NCBI GenBank assembly: GCA_034359265.1
Contig: CP136895.1
Span: forward strand, 42,860,001 to 42,924,000
Source: Canna indica
Taxonomy: Eukaryota; Streptophyta; Magnoliopsida; Zingiberales; Cannaceae
Reading direction: 5' to 3'
DNA length: 64,000 nucleotides
The notes under the pieces were generated by a model. The model did no database searches. It worked only from the letters and a program-made list of their open reading frames with translations, and was not told where the DNA came from. Shown in pieces: positions 32,544 through 45,127 of the stretch. The position numbers were made by a program, and so were the translations under genes. The first letter of the stretch is position 1. Every line of letters starts with the position of its first letter.

Positions 32544-34217
32544 CCCCCCCTCTTCTCCGCCGGTTTTCTCTGCCTAAGCACTTGCACCAAACGGGAAGGG
32601 TTGCTTTGTTGAGACGAGACTAGCAGGGACATTTGGTTATCTATCACCAGAGTATGCAAATAATCCTTAATCTTAATAGTTAATTATTTGTTGACTATGT
32701 TGGGGTTTTATCACGAGGGTTTGAAGTAGATTTTGTAATATTCCATAAGATCGTGATGCCCAGAAAGAAGACTTCTTTATATGAGACATGATTTATCTTC
32801 AGATTATGTTGTTTATTTAATCTATTTTGGTAAGGCATCGAGTAAGATTGCAAGAAACCTCGTTTTGATTTAGTCATTTTGATATTAGCAAACTTTGTCT
32901 CCTTGTTTTGGAACAGTTTTAGTTGTGATAATCTTGTAGACTCGATCTTCAATATATGGATTAATTTTTTTTGGTCATTCATCTATTACTTCTATCTCTA
33001 TTCATGAAGTTGAAATTTTAGGGAAATAACCTTCTATTTCATCTATGTAATATTCTATGCTTTCTCATCTTGCTTAATTTGTAGTTTCGTTTTGTCACAA
33101 TTATAAACACACAAATTTGATTTTTATATCTGATAATCAGAAATTTATGTAGATGTAGTTAGATATTTTTATATTTATTAATATTGGCAAAATGTATTTA
33201 GATTATCATTTTGTTCATACTCCCCTGAGCCTATAATTTCTAGCATGATGGTCAATGAAACTCGTGCATTGCTTCCTTCGCACAAGTGCTTTTCATATTT
33301 TGTAATATTTTCATATTACATTTTCCATAAGCTGCAGCTCATTTCCATAACATTTTCCATAAGAGTGCTTTCCGGGCATCACGCTGTTAATTATATGTTG
33401 ACTATGTTGAAACAAAGTTTTGTTTATATTTCCTACTTTCTACTTCTTTATTGTGTTTTGGGAAGTGAGAATGTACTAGAATATGCATGAGAAGAATGTC
33501 TTTGCAATTCGTTTTCTATTTGATACATTATGATGCTTTTTAATTCTAACATGTAAATTTTTCATTCTAACCAACAATTCAAATTAAGATTTATCTTATT
33601 AATTCTAAAGAAAGAAAATCATTTGGACTATTTTGTTTTTGTTTCTTGAATCTTATGTTTTTTTTCCTCTACTCTCTCACTGCTTGTAGTTGCTTTTCGT
33701 AACTCTTGAAATATATTACAGGTTTCTTCGCTAAAAAAAATAATCTAAAACACACACAGACAGAGAGAGTGAAGTATGATATATATTTTATATATTGAAA
33801 TCTTTGAAAGGATACTGTATAAATCATAACCGAAACACCCGGCCAGTTAAACTTGTTCTAGTCATTTTCAGCTCATGTTTCTTTTCTTGGCATCATAACG
33901 AGCTGAATTCTTCACTTCATAGGCTACCAAGAATCACTAAATTTTTTCTGTTCCTTCTGACTTCCAACTATAAACAATCTCAGAAGGAAAAAAATTTAGC
34001 AGTAGGAAACAAGCTAATGTGCAGGAGTACACTAAACTATAGCAGTAGGAAAATAGTGGGAGGACTATATCAGTCTATAAAGAGCAACATCTAGGATAGG
34101 TTGAAAACATTAGAAAGCTTGATTAGTCTTTTTTTTTTTGTTAATTCAGTATGGTCATCAAACTATCTAAGAGTAGTCTCTTTTTTTTTTTTTTTTCAAA
34201 ATTCAGAACCAAGAATA
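32544..34217 (+). other. CACTA 1 leader region, no gene seen
   Basis: About 1.7 kb of AT-rich DNA between the X LTR and the first transposase exon. Short open frames match nothing I recognise. A pyrimidine-rich start (32544-32570) and a long T run before a possible splice acceptor near 34207 would fit an untranslated leader with an intron. Short AG and TA repeats lie at 33758-33800. Confidence 0.5.
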
Positions 34218-37200
34218 TGGATAAATCTTGGATTCGTCTCACCAAAAGAGCTAGCACTGCTTATATAAGGGGCACTTTGGATTTTTTGAAGTTTGCATTT
34301 GAGAAATTGTCAAAAGATGGACAAATATTATGCCCTTGCGTGAGGTGCGTAAATGCATATTGGTATTCCGAAAAGGATGTATATGACCATATCATATGTT
34401 ACGGGTTCATTAAAGGTTATGTACGGTGGATTTTTCATGGGGAAAATTCCGAACCCTCTACTTCCATCATCCAGACTTTTGAAGATCAAGAACTATGATT
34501 TCAAGATGATATGCACGGCTTGGTTCATGATGCAGTTTTTGTGCATGCACAAGAAAATATCGGAGACATGAATATTAATAATGCTGATGCTCAGTTAGGG
34601 GATGGCCTAGGGATGGAAAAGCTTGGCGGAAGACCCGCAGGTACATTTTTTGATTTACTTAGAGATGCTAAGCAATAATTGTACCCAAATTGCAGGAAAT
34701 TTTCCAAGCTCTCAGGCATTGTGCAACTTTATCATTTAAAGTGTCTTAATAGATGGAGTAACAAGTCATTTTCCATGCTATTAGAACTCTTTAATGATAT
34801 GTTGCCATAGGGTAACACATTGCCGAGGTCTTTACTTGAGATGAAAAAAATTATTTTGAGCTTAGGTCTAGGATATGAGAAGATTCTTGCATGCCCTAAC
34901 GGTTGTATGTTGTTTTGAAAAGACAAAGAAAATGAAGAAACATGTTCAAATTGTGGTTCTTCCAGATGGCCGGAAAGAAAGCATAGGCGACTTGGAAGAT
35001 GACAATCAAGGCGCCTCCAAGAGAAAGAAGAAAGCTGCAAAAATCTTGCGTTGGTTTCCTCTGAAGCCGAGACTGCAAAGATTATTCATGTATTCAAAGA
35101 TTGCATCTCTGATGAAATGACATCAGGAGGAACGAACAAAGGATGGGTTATTAAGGCACCCTACAGATTCCAAGGCGTGGAAGCAATTCAACTGTTTCTA
35201 TCCCAACTTCTCCTCTAAGCCTCGAAATGTGCAATTAGGTTTGGCTTCCAATGGGTTTAATCCATTCAAGACAATGAATGTCACTCACAACACTTGGCCT
35301 GTCATACTTATACCATACAACTTATCTCCATGGGTGTGCATGAAACAACCTAATTTCATATTGTCATTGCTTATTCCTGGTCCAAAAAGTCCAGGTGATA
35401 AATTTGATGTATATATGCAGCCTCTGATTGAAGAATTGAAAGATTTATGGAATGAGGGTGTTGAGACTTTTGACATGTCAACAAATGAAAGCTTTCAGAT
35501 GTACACTGCATTGATGTGGACCATTAATGATTTTCCTGCATATGTGAGTTTGTCTGGATGGAGCACTAGAGGAGTGTATGTTTGTCCTTCTTGTGGTTTT
35601 GATACGGTGTCCAAATGGCTCAACCATAGCAGAAAGTATTGCTACATGGAACTATGCTTAATCACATGTTTCTATATGATAGGAACTCTTTCGATGGAAC
35701 CCAAGAATTTAGAAGTGCACATGTACCAGCTTCTAGAAGTTCAATATTAGAATAATTAGAGCAATTGAGAGATGAGGGAAATGAGGATTTGACTCGAGGT
35801 TGGAAGAAAAATAGTATTTTATTCAATTTGCCTTATTGGGAGTATCATCTCTTGCGTCATAACCTCGATGTGATTCACTTTGAGAAAAATATTGCTGATA
35901 ATGTTCTTGGTACGCTATTAGGACAAGGAAAATCAAAGGATAACTATAAAGCACGATGTGACCTCCAACAAATGGGCCTAAGGAGTGAACTTCATCCAAA
36001 AAGTCGTCCAGGTTCTAATGCCACGTACATGCCCAAGGCTTGCTACCAGATGACTTTGCAAGAGAAATATAGCTTTCTGAAAGTTTTGAAAGAGATAAAA
36101 GTTCCCGATGAGCTTTCATGCAACCTTTCACGTTGCGTGATACTCAATCAACATAAGCTCATTGGCCTTAAATGTTATGACTGTCATGTTTTAATGCAAT
36201 AGCTTCTTCCTATAGCAATACGTGGGTCATTGACTGATAGTGTGAGCTCGGTTATCATTCAGTTATGCCATTATTTTAAGGAGATTTGTTCTAAAGTTCT
36301 TGATGAAAGTCAACTTGACCGAGTCCAGTCTCAAGTTGCTCTCATATTATGTGAGATGGAAAAAATATTTTCCCCATCCTTTTTCACCAACATGGTGCAT
36401 TTAGTTGTTCATGTAGCAATTGAGCCAAAGGTGGCAGGACCAGTCATGTACCGATAGATGTATCCTATTGAAAGGTATATAATGTTTATCACAAAATACC
36501 ATATTTATAGTTTTGGCTAATATTGAATTTTAAAAGTATCATCTCATGCCTTACATTAGGTTTCTTCTAACACTTAAGAATTATGTGCGAAATATAGCTC
36601 ATCCGGAGGGCTCAATTGCGGAAGGATATATAGCCCGAGAATGCCTTACATTTTGTTCCCGATATCTATCGGGAGTTGAGACTCTCTTTAACCGACCTCT
36701 TCGAAATGATGATGGCCTTGATGAAGAAGAACCTACATCTGGTCATCCACTTGGGAGAAAGAAGTACCAAGGTTCAAAGTTAGAAAACAAAAATGAGTTG
36801 TCACACCCCAATTGAGGGTCGTGTGACCGGACAGGGTTTACATACTACCCTGTAGCCTGCTACCTACACTGACCATCGAGAATACCAGAACGCATCGAAT
36901 AAACGAAACCACAATGCAAATTTTAATTAAATTCTCAAAGTTCACAAATATATTTTTCAAAACCAAAGAAGAAAAGCTAACATCGTCATAAACTAGAACA
37001 TCTCAAGTTTAAAGTTTATTACAAGCTTTAAAAACCACAACTATCAGTGTAGGAAAACGACAACACAATAACTAGACTATGACTAAAGGACGCCGCTACG
37101 AGATTGGCACCACCGCCTGCCCTCCAGCTACACCATGACGACAAGCCTCAACTCGGTGATCATGCTCTGCAAAACAAAAAGAAACAAATCGTGAGTCCAC

Positions 37201-40200
37201 TTGGGACTCAGTGAGCGGTTCTTTCGAACCTCCACATAATCCTCAAATAGACATGCATAAACATATAAGACAACATAGCATATAGTCAGGGAGGTAAGTT
37301 ACTTTTGATAGGACTACCGACCCCATGGGTCGTTCTGTACATACCATATATTAGTAAAACCTGCCATAATGGCCTAATTAAGCCACTTGGCATTCGGCCC
37401 TTAGGGCCTACTTATGGTCTAGGAATTTCGGCTATACCCTGCCCTATCATACTAGATAGAATCACACTGGCCGCTCGGGCCACACCTTATCAAGATGAAG
37501 TCAAGAAATCCCGGGCCATCGACTAGGATGGTCTACTTGTCTGCAGACACCGTCTGGGGTAGGGATGGCTAGTCCCACCCAACTAGGGTCTGACACCTAG
37601 CGGGCCCATTGGTGATATCTCAAGACCCAATCACTGGCTGAGTCATGCATTCGTCATTCCGACTACTCAGGCATCTCGGCAGACCATCACAAACACATCA
37701 CACAAGCAAGTGTCCTAGAGCTTCCTTGTTTAAAATCCCGGGCGTCCGCCCGTGTTGAGCCCTTTATTTTCGGGTCAAAACATGCGTGCACTATTGCTCG
37801 CTAATTATTTCTTAGGTGTAAAACCTAACTAGTCTACCTTTGAGTTTCCATAAATAGCACACACCTCAGATTTTTGATGTTAATCATCTAGTGTCATATA
37901 CTATTCTCGCTAATGTGAAATACATGTCATAAACTTAAAAATGTACCCAATAACAAAATGGGACAACATATAAGCTATAGATGAATTACTTCATGCCACA
38001 TACTATGTATAGCCACATGATTCAAAAATAAAGAATTTAAACAATTAATGAAACATTTCATGGATTAAACCAACAAGGAACATGTAATAAACATAGCAAC
38101 AATTAAACATGATATATGATATTCAATGAAACCTTTCCTTTGATACATGTACCATAACCATCATGTCCATATATGCATTAGCAAGAACATTTCCATAATC
38201 GTTAGAATATAGATCTACAGTTGCTATCAATTCTCAAGATGGACAACAATCATATAATATAATTTGAACCTAACAGTAAGCATGTAAGTAGGAATTCAAA
38301 ACAACGTAACATGAAAAATCCATCGTATAGATCCGACAGCCCCGAGTTTTCCACCCATCTCCATTGCTCGGACGACTCAAGCAAGGTAACACATCCTACT
38401 CAGCCGAGCCCTTTAAGGGAGGTGAACATGCTGCGACAACAACACAAGTATCAATACAAAGATCCAACATATAACGAGCATAAAGTGATCTACAAGTTGC
38501 AAGACGAGCAAGGAAATTGGGGAAAAGTTCAGCATGACCTTTCCCCTTTTTCCTCGACTCGACCAGACCATATAGAAGCAAGAAAATCATGATTTGAAAG
38601 TATGAATTCGTAGGTACACAAATCGATTAAGTTCCAATACGAAAGAACACGTCGATCGGCAAAACAATTCGCGGAGAAACCTGATTTCAAGATCTATAGG
38701 GTCGGCCACCCGCCTCCCTTCTAAAACATGTTAACCACTCACCTTTGCTTGAGGAAGATGAAGGATCGGACGTTGGCGATCTTGAATCTTCCGGCGACGA
38801 CGCGATCTCTGGATCGACCAAGATCTCTCCTCCTTGCTCCTTCTCCCCCTCTCCCTATGCGCTGCTTTGTGCGGCTCCTAGATGAACTGCACGGCAGCTA
38901 TGATGAGGGATTTTATTCCCTCATCTAACATGCCTTAATTTCCCTTACAACTTAATAGTGACTTGACTCAGTCCAAGTTCGACTTGGGTTCCAACTCTAT
39001 CCGTAACATGAGTCGATCTTAATTCAATTAAGGGACAAATACATAAAAGGAAAGAGTCATTAAACCAATTTAACTTTATACATCATTAGTCGAGTCATAC
39101 CTTCTACTCGAGATGATTTCGAGGCTCGACTTGACTAACCCCGGGTCCGGCGCGCTGCACCAAAATAGATTTTTATATTAGGAAAATTTTCCAAGTCTTA
39201 CACGAGTGTCAAGAGTTCACCTCGACAAAAGGACACTTGTGCAAGCACATTGTTATGTGCTATTTAACTATGATTTGGTTGCTCCTTTTCGAAAGTAAGA
39301 TTACTTTATAATTATTTAAAGCTTGATATGTTATTTGTGATAAATTTCTATACTATACTTACGGTTATGTGTTCTAAGGTTTTTATTTTTTGTGTTTTTA
39401 ATAAAGGGAGCATGAGGGATTTATTAAAAGAAGCAATTGTCCACGCCGTTTATCAGAATTTGAAATCCAAAAGAAACATAGTGAAGGTTTCCTGAGTGGT
39501 TTCGTTCACGAGTAAGTTAAATAAGCATAAGTATGAATTTTTCATATATATATTTACTAACTCAGGATAAATGATCTAGGTGGCACGTTTATGTGATGAA
39601 GGGAATGTAGACAAGAACGACGAAATCATGTATCTTTTCAAGGGTCCTTTGGAATCAGCAAGGAGATATACGAGTTTTATGGTCAACGACTTTAGGTTTC
39701 TCACTAAAGATCATGATAGATTGTTGAAAACTCAAAACAACAGAGTTGTTGTGTCTGTCAATGCAACAAGCTATGCTAGTGCGAGAGACAGGCGTCCTAT
39801 TGAAGGAGAAATTAACATTTTTGGCATACTGAAGGACATTATTCAATTGAACTATCATGGGAAACACAAAGTCGCGCTTTCCAAATGTGATTGGGTTGAT
39901 GTCAATAGAGGGGTTAAGAAGGATAAATTTGGTTTGACCCTTGTTTTTTTCTCTTATTTAATCCATAGGGGTGAGAGTTTGTTGGATGACCCATTTATTT
40001 TGGCATCTGAAGCAAACAAAGTATTTTACATTAGAGATGAAAGACACAAGGATTGGCTCATTGTCAAACATGTTAAGTTAAGAGACACATTTGATATGGG
40101 CAGTGAACCTTTGAGGCAAGATATTGTTGAAACTTCTAATGTACGTTGTGCTCGAGAATTTGACCTTGGCTCGTAATGATGTTGATGATGATGGAGTTGA

Positions 40201-40260
40201 TGAAGAGCTCGTCGAAGATGAAAAGCTCATCGAAGATGATGCAGCCGATGAATATGGATA
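34218..40260 (+). pseudogene. CACTA transposase (TnpD type)
   Basis: Chosen start MDKSWIRL at 34218 matches the Transpos_assoc domain, with CPCVRCVN as its cysteine box (to about 34440). A cysteine region (CPNGCMLF, stop, then CSNCGSSRWPE) lies near 34890-34970. Transposase_21 follows at 35229-35620 (FNPFKTMN, WPVILIPYNLSPWVCMKQ, GPKSPGDKFDVY, INDFPAYVSLSGWST), then DUF4218 (36230-36790; YIRFLLTLKNYVRN, HPEGSIAEGYIA) and DUF4216 (39580-40174; DWVDVNRGVKKDKFG, DDPFILASEANKVFY). A conserved aspartate in S-D-G-F-N-P-F is asparagine here (SNGFNPF). Several stops, and a solo LTR at 36799-39202, break the gene. The protein would cut and rejoin transposon ends in the nucleus. Confidence 0.92.
36799..39202 (-). 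repeat. Solo X LTR in the CACTA transposase gene
   Basis: A 2,404-bp X-family LTR on the minus strand: TGTCACACCCC at 36799 to GTCTTACA at 39202. The flanks TGAGT (36794-36798) and CGAGT (39203-39207) agree at four of five bases. Transposase coding resumes after it with VQAHCYVLFNYD near 39240. It carries the predicted donor (minus strand GTGAGTGG, about 38736) and acceptor (about 37170). Confidence 0.92.
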
Positions 40261-40261
40261 A

Positions 40262-42002
40262 GATATTATCTAGTTTTATATGAAGTTTTTAGACTTTGAA
40301 TAAGAAATATTGTCATTTTCTTTTTTACATCATGACATATGTTGGATTTTTATTTTTATTATGGTACCATGGATGGTTGACTCTATTTACTTGCGAAAAC
40401 CTTTTTTTTGCTACAAGGTCATTCTTTGAGCCCAAATTTTATTTACATTAGAATTTGAGAAAACCTTCACTGTTTTTACTACGGCTTATGAAATTAATGT
40501 CTATGTTCTCAATATTCTTATGTTTTCCGTAGACTCCAATATAAGTTGATATAGATATTGTTTTACTCCTTTTGGTCTATCTATGTCCTCATTTATTTGG
40601 TCTATCTAAGTTTACTCATTTTAATTGTTTTAGTATCTTTTATGTCACTTTTCCATATATGTTGTCCTGAACTACTAATTTTTCAAGTATCATTTTAGAC
40701 TGATAAAAACTTGTGATATCTTAAATTGTTCCGAGTATCATTTTGTATTCCCTCTCATTGCTCATTTGTTTGCCTACTTTGCTTTCTTTTCTACAAAAAT
40801 AATATCCAATTAAATACCATTTATTAGCTTGGCAGTTGATCTAAGTTTGCTGCCCTTCAGTTTCCTTGTCCCATATATTCATGTTTGGTAGAGTAAAATG
40901 TAAATAGATTCAACATGTTAAAAAAATAAGTTTGCTCTCATCAATTGAACAATATAAAGTTTTCTAAGGGTGTTGCAAAAAAAAAAAGTTTTCTAAGGTA
41001 ATTTAACTAATTTGGCAGGAGAAGTACTTCAAAAACTCCTTCTCGAACATTGTTTTAAGAGATATTGTGGACACCAGCCACATCATTCTCCAAATATAAT
41101 TATTAGTTTGGACAAGGTTGAGTGTCTTCACATAGTAGGTAGATAGATTAAATCAACATTATACATGATTACATTATGTCATCTCATCAGTTTACTTGAG
41201 ATCCCCACCTATTATCTTGTTCCTTATTGAATTGTCATGTATTTTAAATTGTCAGTATCTATAGAAGTACATGCAAATTGCAAAGCATCAACTCAGTGTT
41301 GCAAAATGCCAACAACAACCAGGAATACTGCCTATTTGTAGGCATCCACCTACCAGTTTTAGTTGTTTCTCAAACTTATGATATATTAAACTTGTGATAT
41401 TATTTTAGTTGTTTCTCATGTTGAATTCAACATTGTTGGCATGTTGGATCTGTTACAGGAATATGCTGCACATGTTTCTTGATAAGGTTCTTTGTGGTAA
41501 GAATCATCTGGTTTATTTTTTTTTCTTCCAGCTTTTATCACATATGAAGAATATAGTTATTGTTTTGTCAGTCACAAGAATTTGTTTTCAGTTTAGGATT
41601 TCTATCCTAAAGCTCATATTGGTGGCTGGCTCTTTTATCTTCCAGTTAGTTGAGATTTTCCCATCAGCTCTTGTTCTTTTTATTCTTCGGATGTTGCCAC
41701 CAAGACGAGTTTCTGATCAATACTAATCCTATTAACTGACTCCGTTGCACATGAAGATATTGGGTAATTGAGTTATATCAAGAAGAACTAACAATCTGCA
41801 GGTGTCATATGCTTCGCTCCAAAGTTTGTATTACTGCTTGATCATTTTATGCATTCATTTCTTAAATGTATTCATATCAAGCATTCATTTTTGATTGCTT
41901 GTTTAATGCTTTTTGCTTCATTGTGCTACTATGCTCTTCATTGTTTTACATTTATTATCCATATTCTCTCTAATTCTTGTCCTTTCTTCTTAGGCAACAA
42001 CA
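40262..42002. other. Spacer between CACTA genes, no gene seen
   Basis: AT-rich DNA after the acidic C-terminal coding tail of the transposase. No open frame in it resembles a known family. It presumably holds the transposase 3' untranslated region and the leader of the second gene. Confidence 0.5.
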
Positions 42003-44424
42003 ATGGCAAAGCGTAAACGTTTGAATATTGTAGTCGAGCAACATCGGGATCAAACTTCTATCTCACAAACTGAAGATTCTACACAATCAGAGCACCAATC
42101 CCAATTTTCTGATCAGCAAGCTGATGCTAGCACAGATATTTCAAGTACGTCTAGAATACTAATAGAGGATGAGCATAAACTTTAATAAGCTTTGAAGATA
42201 TTTTAGTTGCATCAATTTAGGCCTTCTAATATATTGTAGTTGAAATAGATGGTCCACAACAACCTAGAAAGGTTCGAGGTCCCACTCTCATGTCTGATAT
42301 ATGGGATTTGGATGAAAATGAGCGTGTTGTTATTGAAGTTGATCCCGTAACACATATACCAATCGGGGGAGATGATGGTGATCTTGCAAGATTTATAAGA
42401 ACCGTGGTGAGAATGTCTAACCTTGCCCCGATTGATTATTTGTCTTGGCTCCACATGCCAGAACATATGAAGGATGAAATGTGGAGAATAGTCGAGGTAA
42501 AATTCATTCTTAAAATTCATTCTACTTAATTTTCTTTTGTAATTGCTCGACATATCCAATTGTTTGATTCCTTTTGTAGTCAAAATTCAAATTTGGGTCA
42601 TCTTCAAATGATGATACGAAGAAGTGGGTCATGAGAAAAATGAATGATCAATGGAGGTATTGGAAGTCTGATTTGAAGTCTAGAGGGTTTGATGATAGCC
42701 TCACCGAGGAAGAAATAATTGAGAAAATGTCCGATGGCCGTGTGGACAATGATCAATACAAGAAGCTTGTATGATACTAGTGCACGGAGAAAGCTAAGGT
42801 ATGAGAACTTCGAATAGACTTCATTTTTAATTGTCATTGATAGTATGTAAAGTTGTGTATAAGATACGAAAAATTAGTACACCATTCTATACAAAATTAT
42901 TTTGTTAATTTATTTTCTTGAATAGGAAATTAGTTCAAAGAACAAAGGAAATCGTGTAAAATATGATGAGCCTCATTGCTTGGGAACAAGATCACTTCAA
43001 AAATTTATCTAATAGAAGGTAATTGATCTTGTTTATTTTGGCTAATTTATTATTTTGATCTTATAATTAGATGACTTTTCAAAATATTCATTTAGACTAA
43101 AGAAGCTAATGGGGTCACACCTTCCTGGGCTCAAATATATATTGGTAGCCGCACTCACAAGGATGGAAATATTGTAAATGATAGAGCATCTCAAATGATG
43201 GTATGTAAATATATATATATATATATATTTCAATTATTGGTGTTTGAATTATCAGTGGTATGTAAATATATAATTTTGATTGTTACATGTGGTATGTAAA
43301 TATATAATTATAGTTGATTAATTTATGTAAGCCACATGGTTGAGAATGAATTTTAATATTTAGGGCATATGGTTAACACTATTCATATTGATTCTTTTAA
43401 CATAGAGCATTTTGTGAGCATGCATAGTACAATTCATATTGTTTTAATTGCAACTAAAACAGTGATCTACTCTTTGAGCTAATTTGGTGAAGTACAATGC
43501 TTCAAGAATGTATTTTCATGAGAACTCACGTGCATCATGCTTTCGATGTAACAGTCTTTTCTCCCATGCATAGTACTCAACAGATACTGATACTTGTCAT
43601 TACAAAGATTTAGTGATCTCCAAACAGCATTTTGAATTGCACGCATTTTGATGTTTGCCTTACCATTTTAGTTTTCATTTTGAGTTGTTTACTTGTCATT
43701 TCTATTAGATTTGGTTATTTTTAATTTTCATTTATTTAATATCAGGAGCACATGAAAACTACGATGAATGAATGTGGTGAAACTTCAGAAGTATATACAT
43801 ATTGAAAGAATGACATATATTCAAAAGTTAAAGGAGCGGAAAAGAAAGGGCGTGTTCGATGCGTTGGTAGCATTGCATCTTCCTCTAAGACAAAACAACC
43901 TCCATCTCAAGTGTATGAAGAGAACCAAGAATTGAGGGAGAAAATTAAAGGGTTAGAAGGATTATTTACCAGAATGCTCACTGTACTCCAGAGTCGATTT
44001 GGCGATGAAGAAATCACTAATATTTCAAATGCAGCTAATCGATTTTTCAATAAAGAGGTATAATAATTTATTTTATGAATTTTTTGTAAGATTTATAATC
44101 CTACAATATATATATATATATATATTGCTCTCTAAATCATATAGGTGCTAGAAGCTAATAGCGGCCCCGAGAATTCTCCAAATAATTTGCTACGCTCTTC
44201 TTTGTCAAGTCGTCGTGAATCAAATCCTAATGGTAAAAAACTTTTAGAACTTTAATTTTGTTATTTCTGATTTAAATCTTTTTGTGACTTTATTGTTTCC
44301 TTTTGTGTAAGTATTAATTTATTGTGATTTTGCAGGTTCTAATTAGGAGGCTAATTATCAAAGGGAGCTTTTCGAGTTAAATCAAGGTTTAAAGTTGAAA
44401 GTTGTGGAGCAGGATAATGATTGA
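42003..44424 (+). pseudogene. CACTA TnpA/TNP1-like gene, eight visible exons
   Basis: Likely exons, each with consensus GT/AG edges: 42003-42183, 42240-42496, 42580-42798, 42926-43018, 43096-43200, 43746-44057, 44145-44232 and 44336-44424. The first edge is uncertain. The product fits the plant Ptta/En/Spm (Transposase_24) family: RKVRGPTLMSDIWDL, DPVTHIPIGGDD, TPSWAQIYIGSRTHKDG, then a coiled coil (ENQELREKIKGLEGLFTRML) and a charged tail. Such proteins bind the subterminal repeats of the same transposon and assist the TnpD protein. In-frame stops in exons 3, 4, 6 and 8 mark it as decayed. The splice pattern is read from sequence only. Confidence 0.85.
43203..43230 (+). repeat. TA microsatellite
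   Basis: An alternating TA run of about 20 bases in an intron of the TnpA-like gene; another lies at 44106-44126. Confidence 0.8.
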
Positions 44425-44699
44425 ATACTTTTTGTAAATATAGTTTCAAAACTTTAATTTGACCTTTTTTTTATATTTCCTTCAAAAATTGTTTGTAAAT
44501 ACAATTTTAGGACTTCAATTATGTGAATAGATTGATAATTCCATGACTTAATGACGTACATATAATGCAATTTTCTTTATGTCTCCTGTCAATTCTATTG
44601 TATTTTATCTATTAATTGAATAATTTTAGTAAATCTAGCATATACTAATGAACGCAAGATTAATATTATATGGGTTGCCAATGGCGATAAATCTGATTG

Positions 44700-45127
44700 T
44701 ATTTTTTTTCCCCTTTAGTAACGATAACTATTGTTAGTATAACTCTAGCAATTCCAACGAACATAGGCGTTACTATAAAATTACTATACCAACGCCATAA
44801 CCTTCTGTTAGAATATCTTCTGACCTACACTAACGCTAATAGATGTTGGTATTCTTGCCCAACTATACTAACGACTATTTCTTCTAACGGAGTTTATAAC
44901 TGTTAGTATAGGGACCTCTATACTAACAGTAGGTCTCTACTAACGACATTAATTTTTCGTTAGAAAATATGCATCACTATACCAACGATCCAAATATCTG
45001 TTGGCATAAGTCTATACTATCGCGACTTCTACCAACGGATACGTATGTGTTGGTATAGGATTGACTAACGGTTTTTTGGGTTATAGTAATGGAAATAGCT
45101 CGTTAGTAAATGACATTTATCTTGTAG
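44700..45127. repeat. CACTA 1 3' subterminal repeats and terminus
   Basis: More than a dozen copies of TAACG/CGTTA-centred motifs (ACTAACG, GTTAGTATA, ACCAACG) in both orientations. The block ends CTTGTAG at 45121-45127, where TG would complete the standard terminus. These are the expected binding sites of the TnpA-like protein. Confidence 0.8.

Larger units (their letters stand above)
32544..45127 (+). mobile_element. CACTA (En/Spm) transposon 1, 5' end missing
   Basis: Contains a TnpD-type transposase gene (34218-40260, interrupted by a solo LTR) and a TnpA/TNP1-type gene (42003-44424) in the usual order and orientation. The 3' subterminal repeat block ends ATTTATCTTGTAG, close to the canonical CTTGTAGTG terminus. 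No CACTA 5' terminus or matching subterminal block is found. The left side is cut at the X LTR end, consistent with loss of the 5' end in the rearrangement at 22204. Confidence 0.88.

Noticed and set aside
36794..39207. Complete X element inside the CACTA transposase
   Set aside because: Only one LTR length (2.4 kb) is present with no interior, and the flanks are a near-match target duplication, so it is a solo LTR.
41409..41726. 105-residue hydrophobic open frame
   Set aside because: AT-rich spacer between the CACTA genes; the composition alone gives leucine, isoleucine and phenylalanine codons. No homology recognised.
44106..44126. TA run as a possible CACTA terminus or origin
   Set aside because: A simple intronic microsatellite with no terminal motif or duplication.
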